A stretch of 64,000 nucleotides of DNA from Roseobacter sp. SK209-2-6 (GCF_000169455.1 NZ_AAYC01000018.1:16847-80846), one strand, 5' to 3'; positions 52,546 to 62,317 are shown, numbered from the stretch's first letter. Translations and numbers: made by a program. Notes: a model not told the origin generated them from the letters alone.

Positions 52546-53664
52546 TTAGAAATCGACGCCCGCGCGGCTGAAGACGCCGAAGAAGTTGCCGATCAGGTTG
52601 GAGATGGTCAGCGCATCATTGATCGGGCTTTCGGTGGCAATCAAAAGGTCACCGGGGTTGATCTGAAACTGTCTTGCGGAAAACAGACCATCGGCCGTGG
52701 TCAGGTCCAGGGTAAAGACCACCCGGCTGTGACGCGGTCCGCGCTTGCCCGGGGCCACGGCCTTGGGGCTATATTCGCGCAGGATCAGCAGCCCCTGCGG
52801 GTCGGCGCGGCTGTCCTGGAAGCCGCCGGAAACCGACATGGCATCCATGGCCGACATCTCATCCTTGCTGAAGATATGCAGGTCTTCCTTGCCGGTGGCG
52901 CCAAAGGAGAGGAAGTAGCGTTCATCCTCTTCGACAAAGACCCGGTCGCCGCCGCGCAACAGGCTGTCGAGCTGCGGGTTGTTCAAGAGCTTGTCCACCG
53001 AGGTGCCATAGATCTGGCGTCCCCGCACCAGACGGATCTGCGGATTGTTGAGATTGGCAGAGATGCCACCGCCAGCGGAGATCAGCCCCATCACCGAGTA
53101 ATTGCGGTTGGGCATCGGATAGGTGCCGGGCTGGGCCACGCCGGAAACCAGATCGACCGAATTGTTGCGCCCTTCCTTCATGTCCAGCTGCAGCTGGGCC
53201 GAAGGCACGATGCTTTCCAATTCGATCTGCAGCTCTTCGCGGGCCAGATCCGGGGTCAGCCCCAGCACATTCACATTGCCCACATAGGGCATGAAGATGG
53301 AACCATTGGCGGCAACGCGCACATCCTGCAGCTGCACGGCCTTTTGTTCGATCGAGGTCAGCAGCGAATTGTCACTGCTGTCCCAGATCCTGAGGGTCAG
53401 CGTGTCGCCGGGTTGGATGATCTGGGTCTTGGCCCCATGGCTGGCGCGAATCCAGCTCAGCATCTCCTGCTTGCCGGTGGCAGGCCAATGCGCCACGGTG
53501 GGCAAAAAGGCACGGGTCACCGGATAAAGCGCAAAATCCGCATCTACTTCGCCGGATTGCTTGATGATTTCCTCACTGGCGGGGGCGCCGCCGGGTAGGC
53601 GGCCACAGGCTGCCGGCAAGAGAATAAGGCTGGCAAGGGCAATGAGGGGAATCAGTCGGCGCAT
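52546..53664 (-). CDS. Polysaccharide export outer-membrane lipoprotein (Wza/KpsD-like)
   Basis: The ATG at 53664 begins a lipoprotein signal (RRLIPLIALASLILLPAAC), giving 372 residues; an open frame further upstream is not real coding. IIQPGDTLTLRIWDSSDN (about 87-104) marks the Poly_export domain, followed by SLBB-like units (DLVSGVAQPGTYPMPNRNYSVMGLISAGGG; YFLSFGATGKEDLHIFSKDEMSAMDAMSVSGGFQ). It forms the outer-membrane exit channel. It is unlinked to the KpsTE pair, 50 kb away, and may serve either system or the Yjb/PGT group next to it. Confidence 0.9.
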   Translation of the reverse strand: MRRLIPLIALASLILLPAACGRLPGGAPASEEIIKQSGEVDADFALYPVTRAFLPTVAHWPATGKQEMLSWIRASHGAKTQIIQPGDTLTLRIWDSSDNSLLTSIEQKAVQLQDVRVAANGSIFMPYVGNVNVLGLTPDLAREELQIELESIVPSAQLQLDMKEGRNNSVDLVSGVAQPGTYPMPNRNYSVMGLISAGGGISANLNNPQIRLVRGRQIYGTSVDKLLNNPQLDSLLRGGDRVFVEEDERYFLSFGATGKEDLHIFSKDEMSAMDAMSVSGGFQDSRADPQGLLILREYSPKAVAPGKRGPRHSRVVFTLDLTTADGLFSARQFQINPGDLLIATESPINDALTISNLIGNFFGVFSRAGVDF

Positions 53665-53779
53665 GTGGGCTCTTTTCGGAAAGATCTTGATTTTTGATGT
53701 GCGCAAGATACTGGGCTTGGGCCATGCGTCAACCAGAGGGCGCAACCTATAGTGTCTTGAGCGGAATGAGGGGCAAGAG
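53665..53779. promoter_or_regulatory. Divergent promoter region, export lipoprotein / epimerase
   Basis: A 115-bp gap between divergent starts. It should carry promoters for the Wza-like gene and the rightward epimerase, sugar transferase genes. No clear boxes identified. Confidence 0.35.
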
Positions 53780-54694
53780 ATGGGTTTTCCGGCCACAGTT
53801 GTCTTAGGCGCCTCCGGGCGGATCGGGCGGGTGCTGCGCCATTTCTGGCCCGGATTGCTGCCCGCGCGGGGGTATGATCCTGCCACAACCCGCTGGCAGG
53901 CGCGGCGGGCGCAAACCACTGCCCTCCCAGAGGAGAACTGGGTCCTGCTGGATCCGCTGGCGGAGCCCGAAGCGCTGGCCAAAAGCTGCAGCGGGGCCGA
54001 GGCCCTGCTGTGTCTCGCCGGCCCGGTCCCTGGATCCCGAGAGGGTCTTGATCTGGCAGATCACAGCCGCCTGGCGCTTGCTGCGATTGAGGCTTTGGCC
54101 CGGGCGGCGGAGCGGGAGGCGCGGGCACCGGCGCCTCTGTTCCTGGCTTCCTCTGCTGCGGTCTATGGGCGTCAAAGCGGGGGCTTGTGCGAGACGGCAG
54201 AGGTCACACCCGCCAATGCCTATGGCGCCGCCAAACTGGCGATGGAGCAGGCGGCGCTGGCACGGGGCCGGGCGCTGGGGGTACCGGTCACCGCGCTCAG
54301 GATTGGCAATATCGCCGGATTGGATGTGATCCTTGGCGGCTGGACACCGGGTTTTACCCTGGATCAATTTGCCGATGGCCACACACCCCGGCGCAGCTAT
54401 ATCGGGGTGCAGAGCCTGGCAGAGGCGCTCGCAGCCTTGCTGCAATGCCCCAGAGTGCCGCCAATCCTGAATCTCGCACAGCCTGGTCCCGTAGACATGG
54501 GAGCCTTGCTGCGCGCCGGTCATCGAGAGTTCACCTGCCGCCCCGCCCCTGAAGGGGCAATCCCCGAGGTCTCACTGGATCTGGAGCTCCTGCGCAGGAC
54601 TTTAGGGCAACATTTGATGCCCGCCCCAGCGGATCCCGCTTGTCTGGTGGCAGAATGGTCCCTAGTAGAACGGGATTTCCACGGCTCTCCTTAA
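53780..54694 (+). CDS. NAD-dependent epimerase/dehydratase
   Basis: A 304-residue SDR-fold protein: TVVLGASGRIGRVLRHFW (about 5-22) for cofactor binding, LFLASSAAVYG and NAYGAAKLAMEQAAL with the catalytic Tyr-x-x-x-Lys. It is more divergent than other epimerases in the window. It precedes an initiating sugar transferase, an arrangement seen where the epimerase or reductase makes the substrate for chain start (for example 4-reduction of a keto sugar from the CapD-like enzyme at 55.7 kb). That link is inference. Confidence 0.75.
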   Translation: MGFPATVVLGASGRIGRVLRHFWPGLLPARGYDPATTRWQARRAQTTALPEENWVLLDPLAEPEALAKSCSGAEALLCLAGPVPGSREGLDLADHSRLALAAIEALARAAEREARAPAPLFLASSAAVYGRQSGGLCETAEVTPANAYGAAKLAMEQAALARGRALGVPVTALRIGNIAGLDVILGGWTPGFTLDQFADGHTPRRSYIGVQSLAEALAALLQCPRVPPILNLAQPGPVDMGALLRAGHREFTCRPAPEGAIPEVSLDLELLRRTLGQHLMPAPADPACLVAEWSLVERDFHGSP

Positions 54695-54712
54695 GAAGGA
54701 TTTCTGCCACCC

Positions 54713-55324
54713 ATGACCTGGCGCAAACGTCTTTTTGATCTCTTCTTTGTCACCCTGCTGATTGTCATCCTCGGGCCGATCCTGCTGGCCCTGCTGGTCT
54801 GGCTGTTGCTCAAAGAGGGGCGGCCGATCTTCTATGTGGCAGAGCGCATGACCACGCCCACCCGCGGTTTTGGGCTGTGGAAGCTCAGAACCATGACGGT
54901 GGCGGAGGAAGACAGCGGCGTGTCGGGCGGCGACAAGGATGCGCGCATCACCAAGACCGGCGCCTGGCTGCGCTCCAAACGCCTGGATGAGTTTCCGCAG
55001 CTCTGGAATATCCTCAAAGGCGATCTCTCCTTTGTGGGGCCGCGCCCGCCGCTGCGCCAATATGTCGAGGCCCATCCCGAGATCTATGCAGAGGTGCTGA
55101 AATCACGCCCCGGTGTCACCGGGCTGGCCTCGATCGCCTATCACAAGCATGAGGCCGCCCTGCTGGCGCGCTGCGCCACCCGCGAAGAGACCAATGCGGT
55201 CTATTCCCGTGTCTGTGTACCCGCCAAGGCACGCCTGGATCTGATTTATCAGCGCCACCAGAGCATGTGTTATGACTTTGATCTGGTATTCCAGACCATC
55301 GGCAATATTTTCCGCCGCAGCTAG
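54713..55324 (+). CDS. Initiating sugar-phosphate transferase (PglC/WcaJ-domain type)
   Basis: The 203-residue protein has one N-terminal membrane helix (LFDLFFVTLLIVILGPILLALLVWLLL) and the catalytic domain KLRTMTV, KRLDEFPQLWNILKGDLSFVGPRPPLR and RPGVTGLASIAYHKHEA. This short PglC-like form typically transfers a deoxy- or diacetamido-sugar phosphate to undecaprenyl phosphate. It is the second initiating transferase of the locus and is close to a WbpM-type dehydratase that could make a 6-deoxy sugar. Confidence 0.9.
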   Translation: MTWRKRLFDLFFVTLLIVILGPILLALLVWLLLKEGRPIFYVAERMTTPTRGFGLWKLRTMTVAEEDSGVSGGDKDARITKTGAWLRSKRLDEFPQLWNILKGDLSFVGPRPPLRQYVEAHPEIYAEVLKSRPGVTGLASIAYHKHEAALLARCATREETNAVYSRVCVPAKARLDLIYQRHQSMCYDFDLVFQTIGNIFRRS

Positions 55325-55651
55325 GGCCGCAGCTAGGAAGGGGGGCACTGATACGGCGGCGCAGTGGTGCCAACTTTGATACGTTTCACGATTTTCTGGG
55401 GTGCTGGCAATTTTTCGCTAAGCTTCTGTTTGTATTGCAGCGCAAAAATGGGCAGAATGCGAGACAAGGAATTTTGAAACTCTGAATCGCGCCACAGCCG
55501 GGAGCTGTCTGGGGGGCGTGTTGTTCGAAACCTCGTAAACGGCCTGTTGTTTCTAGGGTTCGAGGTTTATGAACCCGCAGATATTGGGTTCTGGTGTAGA
55601 TGGGTGATACCACAGTGATGGCCGAAACTTTTACGGCCGGGACAATAAATT
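55325..55651 (+). promoter_or_regulatory. Intergenic region before capD/yjb genes
   Basis: About 330 bp without a gene. AAACCTCG (55528-55535) and CGAGGTTT (55561-55568) form an 8-bp inverted repeat with a 25-nt spacer, placed some 85 bp before the next start; it could be an operator or a transcript hairpin. GGGA before 55652 is the likely ribosome site. Confidence 0.4.
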
Positions 55652-57529
55652 ATGTTTGATCTGATCAGTCGACTTTCACGAAAACAGAAATCATATATCT
55701 TTCTGGCATTGGATGCGCTGCTCTGCCCGCTGGCTCTTTTGTTCACCTTCAGCGTGCAACCGCTACCGGATCCGGCCCTCTTCACCCTGGCTCTGATGCT
55801 GCCCGTGCTGCCCTATGCCATTCTGGCCATGGCAGGGGTCTCACTCTGGCTCGGGCTGCCACGTATTCAGCTCAATGCCTATGAGCGTCATGCGGTGATG
55901 CTGACGGCCCTTGTGGCAGGCCTCACTGCAACCGTCATGGCAATGCTCACCTCTGTGGTGGGGCCGAAGCTGCCATCTGGCACCTATGTCGTCTTTGGTC
56001 TGAGTTATTTCATCTCCATGGTGCTGGCCCGCACCATTCTGCTGCAGCTGGTCCTGATGATCTATCGCCGTGCCCTGCCGCGCTGCCGGGTGCTGATCTA
56101 TGGGGCCGGCTCCACCGGCACCCAGCTGGCCCAGGCGCTGAAATCCCATGGCAGCATCGATCCGGTGGCCTTTGTTGATGACAATACCTCGCTGCAAGGC
56201 GCCACCCTTTTGGGGCTGCCGGTCTTTGCCCCCGCGCGCATTCCCGAGATTATCAAAAGCCGCTATATCACCCGGGTTCTTTTGGCGATGCCCTCGCAGG
56301 GGCTGGCCAAGCAGGCGCAGGTGACCCGGCATCTGCAGAACATGGGGCTGGAAGTGCAGGTGCTGCCCTCCTTTGCCCAACTTATCGGTGAAGAAGCGCT
56401 GGTGGATAAGCTCACCCCGGCCTCAGCCCAGGATTTTCTGGGCCGTGACAGCCATGATGTCCCCCTGAATACTGCCAGCAGCTCCTATCAGGATCGGGTG
56501 GTGCTGGTCTCGGGCGCGGGGGGCTCCATCGGTTCCGAGCTCTGCCGTCAGGTCCTGGCCTGCCGCCCCTGCAAGCTGGTGCTTTATGAGCTGTCGGAGC
56601 TGGCGCTTTATACCATTCACCAGGAGCTTGCCCCTCTGGGGGAGGAGCTGGGCATCGAGGTGGTGCCGGTCCTGGGTTCAGTCACAGATCCGCGCCAGGT
56701 GCGTATGGTGCTGGAACAGCATCGGGTGCAGGTGGTGCTTCATGCGGCTGCCTATAAACATGTGCCTCTGGTTGAGGCCAATCCGCTGCCGGGCATGGCC
56801 AATAATGTCTTTGGCACCCAGACGTTGGCACGGATGGCGGAACGCGCCGGGGTGGAACGCTTCATTCTGATCTCTTCGGACAAGGCGGTGCGCCCGGCCA
56901 ATGTGATGGGGGCCTCCAAACGCATGGCGGAACTGATCGTGCAGGATCGCGCCTCGCGCAGCTCCGGCACCATCTTCACCATGGTACGCTTTGGCAATGT
57001 GCTCGGCTCTTCCGGTTCCGTCGTGCCGCTGTTTCAGGATCAGATCAGCCGGGGTGGTCCGGTCACGGTCACCGACCCGGCGGTGAAACGCTATTTCATG
57101 ACCATCCGCGAGGCGGTGCAACTGGTCTTGCAGGCCGGGGCTGAGGCCGCGGGCGGTGAAGTCTTTGTGCTGGATATGGGCAAGCCCGTCTCCATCGTGC
57201 AGCTGGCCCGCCAGGTGATCGAAAGTGCCGGCTATACGGTGCGTGATGCCGCCCATCCCGAGGGGGATATCGAGATCGAGATCATCGGGCTCAGGCCCGG
57301 CGAAAAGATGGAAGAGGAGCTGACCCTGAGCGGCAGCCTCACCACCACCCGCCATGCCAAGATCTTCTGCGCCCGCGAGGCGGTGCTCTCGGAAATCGAA
57401 GTGGCAGCACTGCTGCGAGAGCTGCGCCAGGCGGTGGCCAGCGGCGATGAGGAGGCACTGCGCGCGCTGATCGCCCATTGGATCGAGGGCGGCGGAGAAG
57501 ACACGATCGGAGCGCGAAAGAGTTCCTAG
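55652..57529 (+). CDS. capD: Membrane-bound nucleotide-sugar 4,6-dehydratase (WbpM/CapD/PglF type)
   Basis: The 625-residue protein has four N-terminal membrane helices (about 15-145), a CoA-binding-like domain (RVLIYGAGSTGTQLAQAL, about 149) and an SDR domain from about 280 (VVLVSGAGGSIGSELCRQV). In SSDKAVRPANVMGASKRMAEL Met takes the place of the usual catalytic Tyr, the state known for WbpM-type enzymes. They convert UDP-GlcNAc to a 4-keto-6-deoxy sugar. Not interchangeable with the soluble, inverting PseB. It may feed the PglC-like transferase next to it. Confidence 0.9.
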   Translation: MFDLISRLSRKQKSYIFLALDALLCPLALLFTFSVQPLPDPALFTLALMLPVLPYAILAMAGVSLWLGLPRIQLNAYERHAVMLTALVAGLTATVMAMLTSVVGPKLPSGTYVVFGLSYFISMVLARTILLQLVLMIYRRALPRCRVLIYGAGSTGTQLAQALKSHGSIDPVAFVDDNTSLQGATLLGLPVFAPARIPEIIKSRYITRVLLAMPSQGLAKQAQVTRHLQNMGLEVQVLPSFAQLIGEEALVDKLTPASAQDFLGRDSHDVPLNTASSSYQDRVVLVSGAGGSIGSELCRQVLACRPCKLVLYELSELALYTIHQELAPLGEELGIEVVPVLGSVTDPRQVRMVLEQHRVQVVLHAAAYKHVPLVEANPLPGMANNVFGTQTLARMAERAGVERFILISSDKAVRPANVMGASKRMAELIVQDRASRSSGTIFTMVRFGNVLGSSGSVVPLFQDQISRGGPVTVTDPAVKRYFMTIREAVQLVLQAGAEAAGGEVFVLDMGKPVSIVQLARQVIESAGYTVRDAAHPEGDIEIEIIGLRPGEKMEEELTLSGSLTTTRHAKIFCAREAVLSEIEVAALLRELRQAVASGDEEALRALIAHWIEGGGEDTIGARKSS

Positions 57530-57613
57530 TCTTTCGCTCTTCCATTGAAGCGCGGGCGGGTTTCATGCTCTAACCGCAGGCAGCGCAGGGCAGCAGGGGC
57601 AGTGGGACTTTCC

Positions 57614-59830
57614 GTGACGACAACAAGACAATACCGCGCGCGCGCCGTGCTGACCGGCCTGGCCATGACAGCCGGGTTGCTGCAGGCCGCACCCGTGCTG
57701 GCCCAATCCAAACCCTTTGCAGGCCAAAGCAATGCCAGCGCAGAGGAGGCCCCCCGCTACAAGCGCCTGCCAGCGCCCTCCTTGAACTTCTACGGCACCT
57801 CCGGCCTGATCGATATGCCCTCGGCCGAGATGCAGCCGGATGGGCAATGGAGCACCAGTTTCTCCTGGTTTGCCGGCCAGAGCCGCTACAATCTGACCTT
57901 CCAGGCCACCCCCTGGCTCTCGGCTTCTTTTCGTTACAATGGTATCAGGGATCTCTCTGGAACCGCCTTCAGCACCTATTATGACCGGGGTTTTGACGTC
58001 CGCGCCCGGCTCTGGCGCGAGGGGCACTGGCGCCCGGCCGTCACCATCGGGTTACAGGATTTTGCCGGCACTGGCGTTTATGCCAGCGAATATATCGTCG
58101 CCACCAAGAGCTTTGACACCCCGGCCCTGGGATCGGGCCGCAGCCCCGGACGCCTGAAAGTTACCGCAGGCCTTGGCTGGGGGCGCCTGGGCACCTATGG
58201 CGCTCTGGGCAGCCTGGCCGGCAATCGCACCGGCTTCACCCCCGGCGGCACCGGTGGCAGCCTCTCGACAGAGAGCTGGTTTCGCGGAGATGTTGCTCCC
58301 TTTGGCGGCATCGAATGGGAGATCAATGACCGCTGGGGGCTGAAGGCGGAGTATTCTTCAGATGCCTATCTGGCGGAATCTCGCGATTCCGGCATCTTTG
58401 AGCGCCGCTCACCGTTGAACTTTGGTCTGGAATATCAATGGACGCCGGGCACCCGGATCGGGGCCTATTACCTCTATGGCTCCGAACTGGGGATCACCGC
58501 GCAGATCCAGCTCAACCCGAAACATCCGCGGGTGCCGATGCAGGTCCCGGCCCTGGCGCCGGTTCTGCCGCGCAACCAATGGGCCACAGAGTCAGCCCAT
58601 TGGGGTCAGGACTGGGCCCAGAGCAGCGCCTCCAAGCGGCAAGTTCGCGACCTGGTGGCCGAGGCCCTGAAAAGTGATGGGCTGACCCTGGAAGCGATTA
58701 CCCTCAGCGGAACCGAAGTAGAGCTGCGCTATCGCAACAACCGCTATCGCTCCGAGACCCTGGCCGCAGGCCGCGCCGCGCGTCTCATTGCCAATGTGCT
58801 GCCGCCTTCGGTGGAAACCTTCCGCCTGGTGCCGGTGCGCCGGGGGATCGGGCTCTCAACCACAGTGCTGCGGCGCAGTGATCTGGAGGCGCTGGAGTTT
58901 GTCCCGGATGCGCCGGATGCGTTGGCAGCAGTCTCTACAGTGACCAATGCGGCCCCCCTCGCCGCGGATGCCATCCTGTCAGAAGAGCTTTACCCGGCCT
59001 TCTCCACCTCGGTGAGCCCCTACTCTTCGCAGGGGTATTTTGACCCTGATCAGCCCTTCCGGCTGGATCTGGGGGTGGATTTTGCAGCCTCCTATACGCC
59101 CGCACCGGGCTGGCGTATCGCGGGCGCCATCCGCCAGCGGCTCTGGGGCAATATCGCCAATGGCCGGGCCTCTAATTCGGTGCTGCCCCATGTGCGTACC
59201 GATCAGGCTGAATATGCCCAGCATGGCACCACCCTGAACAATCTTTATGTCAGTCGCCATTGGCAGCCTGGGCGCAATACCTATGCGCGGGTCACCGCGG
59301 GCCTCTTGGAAAGCATGTACGGCGGGATCTCCGGCGAGATGCTGTGGAAACCCGCGGCCAGCCCTCTGGCCCTGGGGGTTGAGGGCAACTACGTGCGCCA
59401 GCGTGCCTTTGACCAGCGCTTTGGCTTTCGCGATTACCAGACCTTCACCGGCCATGCCTCTGCCTATCTCGAGCTGGGCAAAGGCTATGTGGCGCAGGTC
59501 GATGCCGGGCGCTATCTGGCCGGGGATTATGGCGCCACCTTCAGCATTGACCGGACCTTTAAAAATGGCTGGTCCGTGGGCGGCTTCTTTACCCGCACCA
59601 ATGTCTCGGCGGCGGATTTTGGCGAAGGCTCCTTTGACAAGGGCTTCCGCTTCCGTATTCCGCTGGATTGGATGCTCGGCAAACCCTCGCGCAATAGTTT
59701 TGGCCTGACCATTCGCCCGACCCAGCGCGATGGTGGTCAACGCGTGGCTGTCCCTGGCCGGCTTTATGGCTCCGTGCGGGCCGCCCATCGCCTCAGCCTG
59801 ACAGAGCAGCGCGCGAGGTTCTGGGAATGA
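57614..59830 (+). CDS. yjbH: YjbH-type exopolysaccharide outer-membrane beta-barrel protein
   Basis: I favour a GTG start at 57614, which leads directly into a good signal peptide (TTTRQYRARAVLTGLAMTAGLLQAAPVLAQ); a TTG at 57545 would add 23 implausible residues. The 738-residue product begins its mature part with LNFYGTSGLIDMPSAEMQPDGQWSTSFSWF, the YjbH signature, and continues with alternating beta strands up to an aromatic C-terminus. YjbH is thought to help export or secretion of exopolysaccharide. Overlaps the next gene by four bases. Confidence 0.85.
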   Translation: MTTTRQYRARAVLTGLAMTAGLLQAAPVLAQSKPFAGQSNASAEEAPRYKRLPAPSLNFYGTSGLIDMPSAEMQPDGQWSTSFSWFAGQSRYNLTFQATPWLSASFRYNGIRDLSGTAFSTYYDRGFDVRARLWREGHWRPAVTIGLQDFAGTGVYASEYIVATKSFDTPALGSGRSPGRLKVTAGLGWGRLGTYGALGSLAGNRTGFTPGGTGGSLSTESWFRGDVAPFGGIEWEINDRWGLKAEYSSDAYLAESRDSGIFERRSPLNFGLEYQWTPGTRIGAYYLYGSELGITAQIQLNPKHPRVPMQVPALAPVLPRNQWATESAHWGQDWAQSSASKRQVRDLVAEALKSDGLTLEAITLSGTEVELRYRNNRYRSETLAAGRAARLIANVLPPSVETFRLVPVRRGIGLSTTVLRRSDLEALEFVPDAPDALAAVSTVTNAAPLAADAILSEELYPAFSTSVSPYSSQGYFDPDQPFRLDLGVDFAASYTPAPGWRIAGAIRQRLWGNIANGRASNSVLPHVRTDQAEYAQHGTTLNNLYVSRHWQPGRNTYARVTAGLLESMYGGISGEMLWKPAASPLALGVEGNYVRQRAFDQRFGFRDYQTFTGHASAYLELGKGYVAQVDAGRYLAGDYGATFSIDRTFKNGWSVGGFFTRTNVSAADFGEGSFDKGFRFRIPLDWMLGKPSRNSFGLTIRPTQRDGGQRVAVPGRLYGSVRAAHRLSLTEQRARFWE

Positions 59831-60573
59831 AGATGACATCTATACTTGCCCGCTTTGCGGGAGCTCTGGCGCTCCTGACCGGGCTTACCGCCTGTGCCAA
59901 AGGCCCCGATAAAACCCCGCTCGAGGTGGAGCTGGTTCAGAATCTGCGCCAAGCATTGCAGGCGCGCCGGGCTGCGCGGGGTGAAAAACCCGCCCGCCCC
60001 GCCCTCACCCGGGCGGCGCTGGACGCAACCGTCAAAGGCGCTTTTATCGAGGTCACCATCGAAGAGAGTGATGTTTTTGCCTATCTGTCCCGACAGGTCA
60101 GCAAACATGATGACTTTCCCGGCACCGTTGAGGTCTGGCGCTCTGAGGACAATGTAAACCTTGCGATGCGCGACGGCGTGCTGGTGGCAACCCGAGGCAT
60201 GCCCAATGATCTGCTGGCAGCTTCGGCACTGGTCCATGCGGGCGGGCCCAAGGGCCCCTCGGGGAATGGGGAGCGGATCTATGAGATTGCCGCGCTGGAT
60301 AATGAATCCTACAAACTCTCCCTGGTGTGCCAGGTCGAGGATCTGGGGGTAAAACGGATTGAAATCGTTGAACTTACCTATCGCACCCGCCACCTGCGCG
60401 AGACCTGCGAAGGCCGCGGAGGTCAGGCGGAATCTCTGGCCGGGTCTCAGGAAAGAAACCGGGTGGTCAATGATTATTGGATTGATTCTCGCACAGGCCG
60501 GATTTGGCAGTCCCGCCAATGGGCCGGGCCGGAACTGGGCTATCTGCGCATCCGCCAGTTGACCTCTGGCTAG
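59827..60573 (+). CDS. yjbF: YjbF/GfcB-family lipoprotein
   Basis: The 248-residue protein has a lipoprotein signal with a clear lipobox (FAGALALLTGLTAC, Cys23). The mature region contains FIEVTIEESDVFAYLSRQ, MRDGVLVATRGMPNDLLAAS and YWIDSRTGRIWQSRQWAGPELGYLRIRQL, matching YjbF/GfcB proteins of group 4 capsule and Yjb systems. These act in the periplasm at the outer membrane. ATGA overlap with yjbH. Confidence 0.88.
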   Translation: MKMTSILARFAGALALLTGLTACAKGPDKTPLEVELVQNLRQALQARRAARGEKPARPALTRAALDATVKGAFIEVTIEESDVFAYLSRQVSKHDDFPGTVEVWRSEDNVNLAMRDGVLVATRGMPNDLLAASALVHAGGPKGPSGNGERIYEIAALDNESYKLSLVCQVEDLGVKRIEIVELTYRTRHLRETCEGRGGQAESLAGSQERNRVVNDYWIDSRTGRIWQSRQWAGPELGYLRIRQLTSG

Positions 60574-60741
60574 GCATAAAAGCACCGGTAGAAGCCCAGA
60601 TGCGCGGTTTTCCCGCAACGCTCTGGAAAATGAGTTGAAAAATCCAGATTTTAATGGCGGAATAGGTCTACCATTCGTTGATCCGTAAGATCTTCTGGCA
60701 TAGTGTCCGCTCGAGAGTATCCCCTCCACAGGAGTTTTATT

Positions 60742-60984
60742 ATGAAAAATATCTTCGCCGCATTCGTTCTGGCATCCATGGCTGCAACCACTGCCTCCGC
60801 GCAGGCTGTTGAAACCACCACCACTGCCACCACAACCACCACCACCACCACAGGTATTCTGGGTGGCACTGGCCTGGGCATCACTGGTGCCACCGCTGCT
60901 GTTCTTGCTGGCGTTGTTGGCCTGGCCGTCATCGTCAGCGACGACGACGACAGCACAACCACAACCACCACAACCACCAACTAA
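60742..60984 (+). CDS. yjbE: YjbE-like small exported threonine-rich protein
   Basis: AGGAG lies 7 nt before the ATG. The 80-residue product has a signal peptide (KNIFAAFVLASMAATTASAQA), two runs of Thr (TTTTATTTTTTTT near 25-37 and TTTTTTTT at the end), a Gly-rich hydrophobic core and a DDDD patch. Length, signal and threonine tail match E. coli YjbE, the first protein of yjbEFGH. Here it comes last, and YjbG is missing. The Thr tracts are built from ACC/ACA repeats and could be prone to slippage. A terminator follows. Confidence 0.78.
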   Translation: MKNIFAAFVLASMAATTASAQAVETTTTATTTTTTTTGILGGTGLGITGATAAVLAGVVGLAVIVSDDDDSTTTTTTTTN

Positions 60985-61025
60985 GCGAGCGCCGGTTTCC
61001 GGCCTCATGTTGGAGGAAAGTTAAG

Positions 61026-61058
61026 CAGGCGCGCTTTTGGGGCGCGCCTGTTTTTTTT
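61026..61058 (+). terminator. Rho-independent terminator after yjbE
   Basis: CAGGCGCGC (61026-61034) and GCGCGCCTG (61042-61050) form a perfect 9-bp stem with a 7-nt loop followed by eight T residues. It ends the capD-yjbHFE transcript. Confidence 0.92.
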
Positions 61059-61138
61059 GTGCCTGGATTTATATGTTGGAGATTAGGAAAAACGCAGAGC
61101 CCCAAGAGCGCCGGGGTCACTGTGAAAACGGGTAGAAT

Positions 61139-62317
61139 ATGACACAGAAACAGATCATCGCAGTTGCAGGCATCGGCTATGTAGGGCTGTCCAATGCGGT
61201 CCTTCTGGCCCAGCGGCATCAGGTCCGGGCTCTGGATACGGATCCGGCCCGGGTTGAGATGCTCAACCGCCGACAATCCCCGATCATTGATACCGGTTTG
61301 GAAAGTTATCTGGTCGAAAGGGATCTGCAGCTCTCAGCAACCTGCGCCCCGGAAGAGGCCTTTGCCGGGGCGGATTATGTCGTCGTTGCCACCCCGACCA
61401 ATTACGACCCGGTGAGCAATTTCTTTGACACTTCCAGCGTCGAAGCGGTGATTGGCCAGGTGATGGCCTGCAATCCAAAGGCCACCATCGTGATCAAATC
61501 CACCATTCCGGTGGGGTTCACCCAGGATATCCGCGCCCGGCTTGGCACTGATCAGGTGATCTTCTCACCGGAGTTCCTGCGTGAGGGGCAGGCCTTGCAT
61601 GACAACCTTTATCCCTCGCGCATCGTGGTGGGAGAGCGCTCCGAACGCGCACGCCGCTTTGCCGAAATGCTGCGCGATTGCTCACTGAAGCCGGATGTGG
61701 AACTGCTGTTCACCGATGCGTCCGAGGCAGAGGCGATCAAGCTTTTCTCCAATACCTATCTCGCCATGCGGGTGGCCTATTTCAACGAGCTAGACAGCTA
61801 TGCCCTGGCCCATGGCATGGACAGCCGCCAGATCATCGAGGGGGTGGGCCTCGACCCGCGGATCGGCACGCATTACAACAACCCCTCCTTTGGCTATGGA
61901 GGCTACTGCCTGCCGAAAGACAGCAAGCAGCTTCTGGCCAATTACTCCGAGGTGCCACAGAACCTCATCCGCGCCATCGTGGATGCCAATCGCACCCGCA
62001 AGGATTTCATTGCCGATCGAATCCTGGCACTCAAACCGCAGGTGGTGGGGATCCACCGGCTGGTGATGAAGGCAGGATCTGACAATTTCCGTCAAAGCTC
62101 GATCCAGGGCATCATGAAGCGGATCAAGGCCAAGGGCATCGAGGTGGTGGTCTATGAACCGGAATTGCCAGAGGAGAGCTTCTTTGGCTCCGAAGTGATG
62201 CGCGATCTGGACGCCTTCAAGCAGAAATCGGATGTCATTATTGCCAACCGGCGCAGCCCGGATCTGGAGGATGTCCCGGATAAGATCTTCACCCGCGACC
62301 TGTTTCAATCGGATTAG
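61139..62317 (+). CDS. ugd: UDP-glucose 6-dehydrogenase (short enterobacterial-type)
   Basis: The 392-residue protein has [57 protein letters not shown] and [19 protein letters not shown] (Cys about 256), matching the compact Ugd group (E. coli Ugd, 388 residues). It makes UDP-glucuronate, the substrate for the UDP-GlcA 4-epimerase at 50 kb. Third dehydrogenase of this superfamily in the window. Confidence 0.93.
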   Translation: MTQKQIIAVAGIGYVGLSNAVLLAQRHQVRALDTDPARVEMLNRRQSPIIDTGLESYLVERDLQLSATCAPEEAFAGADYVVVATPTNYDPVSNFFDTSSVEAVIGQVMACNPKATIVIKSTIPVGFTQDIRARLGTDQVIFSPEFLREGQALHDNLYPSRIVVGERSERARRFAEMLRDCSLKPDVELLFTDASEAEAIKLFSNTYLAMRVAYFNELDSYALAHGMDSRQIIEGVGLDPRIGTHYNNPSFGYGGYCLPKDSKQLLANYSEVPQNLIRAIVDANRTRKDFIADRILALKPQVVGIHRLVMKAGSDNFRQSSIQGIMKRIKAKGIEVVVYEPELPEESFFGSEVMRDLDAFKQKSDVIIANRRSPDLEDVPDKIFTRDLFQSD

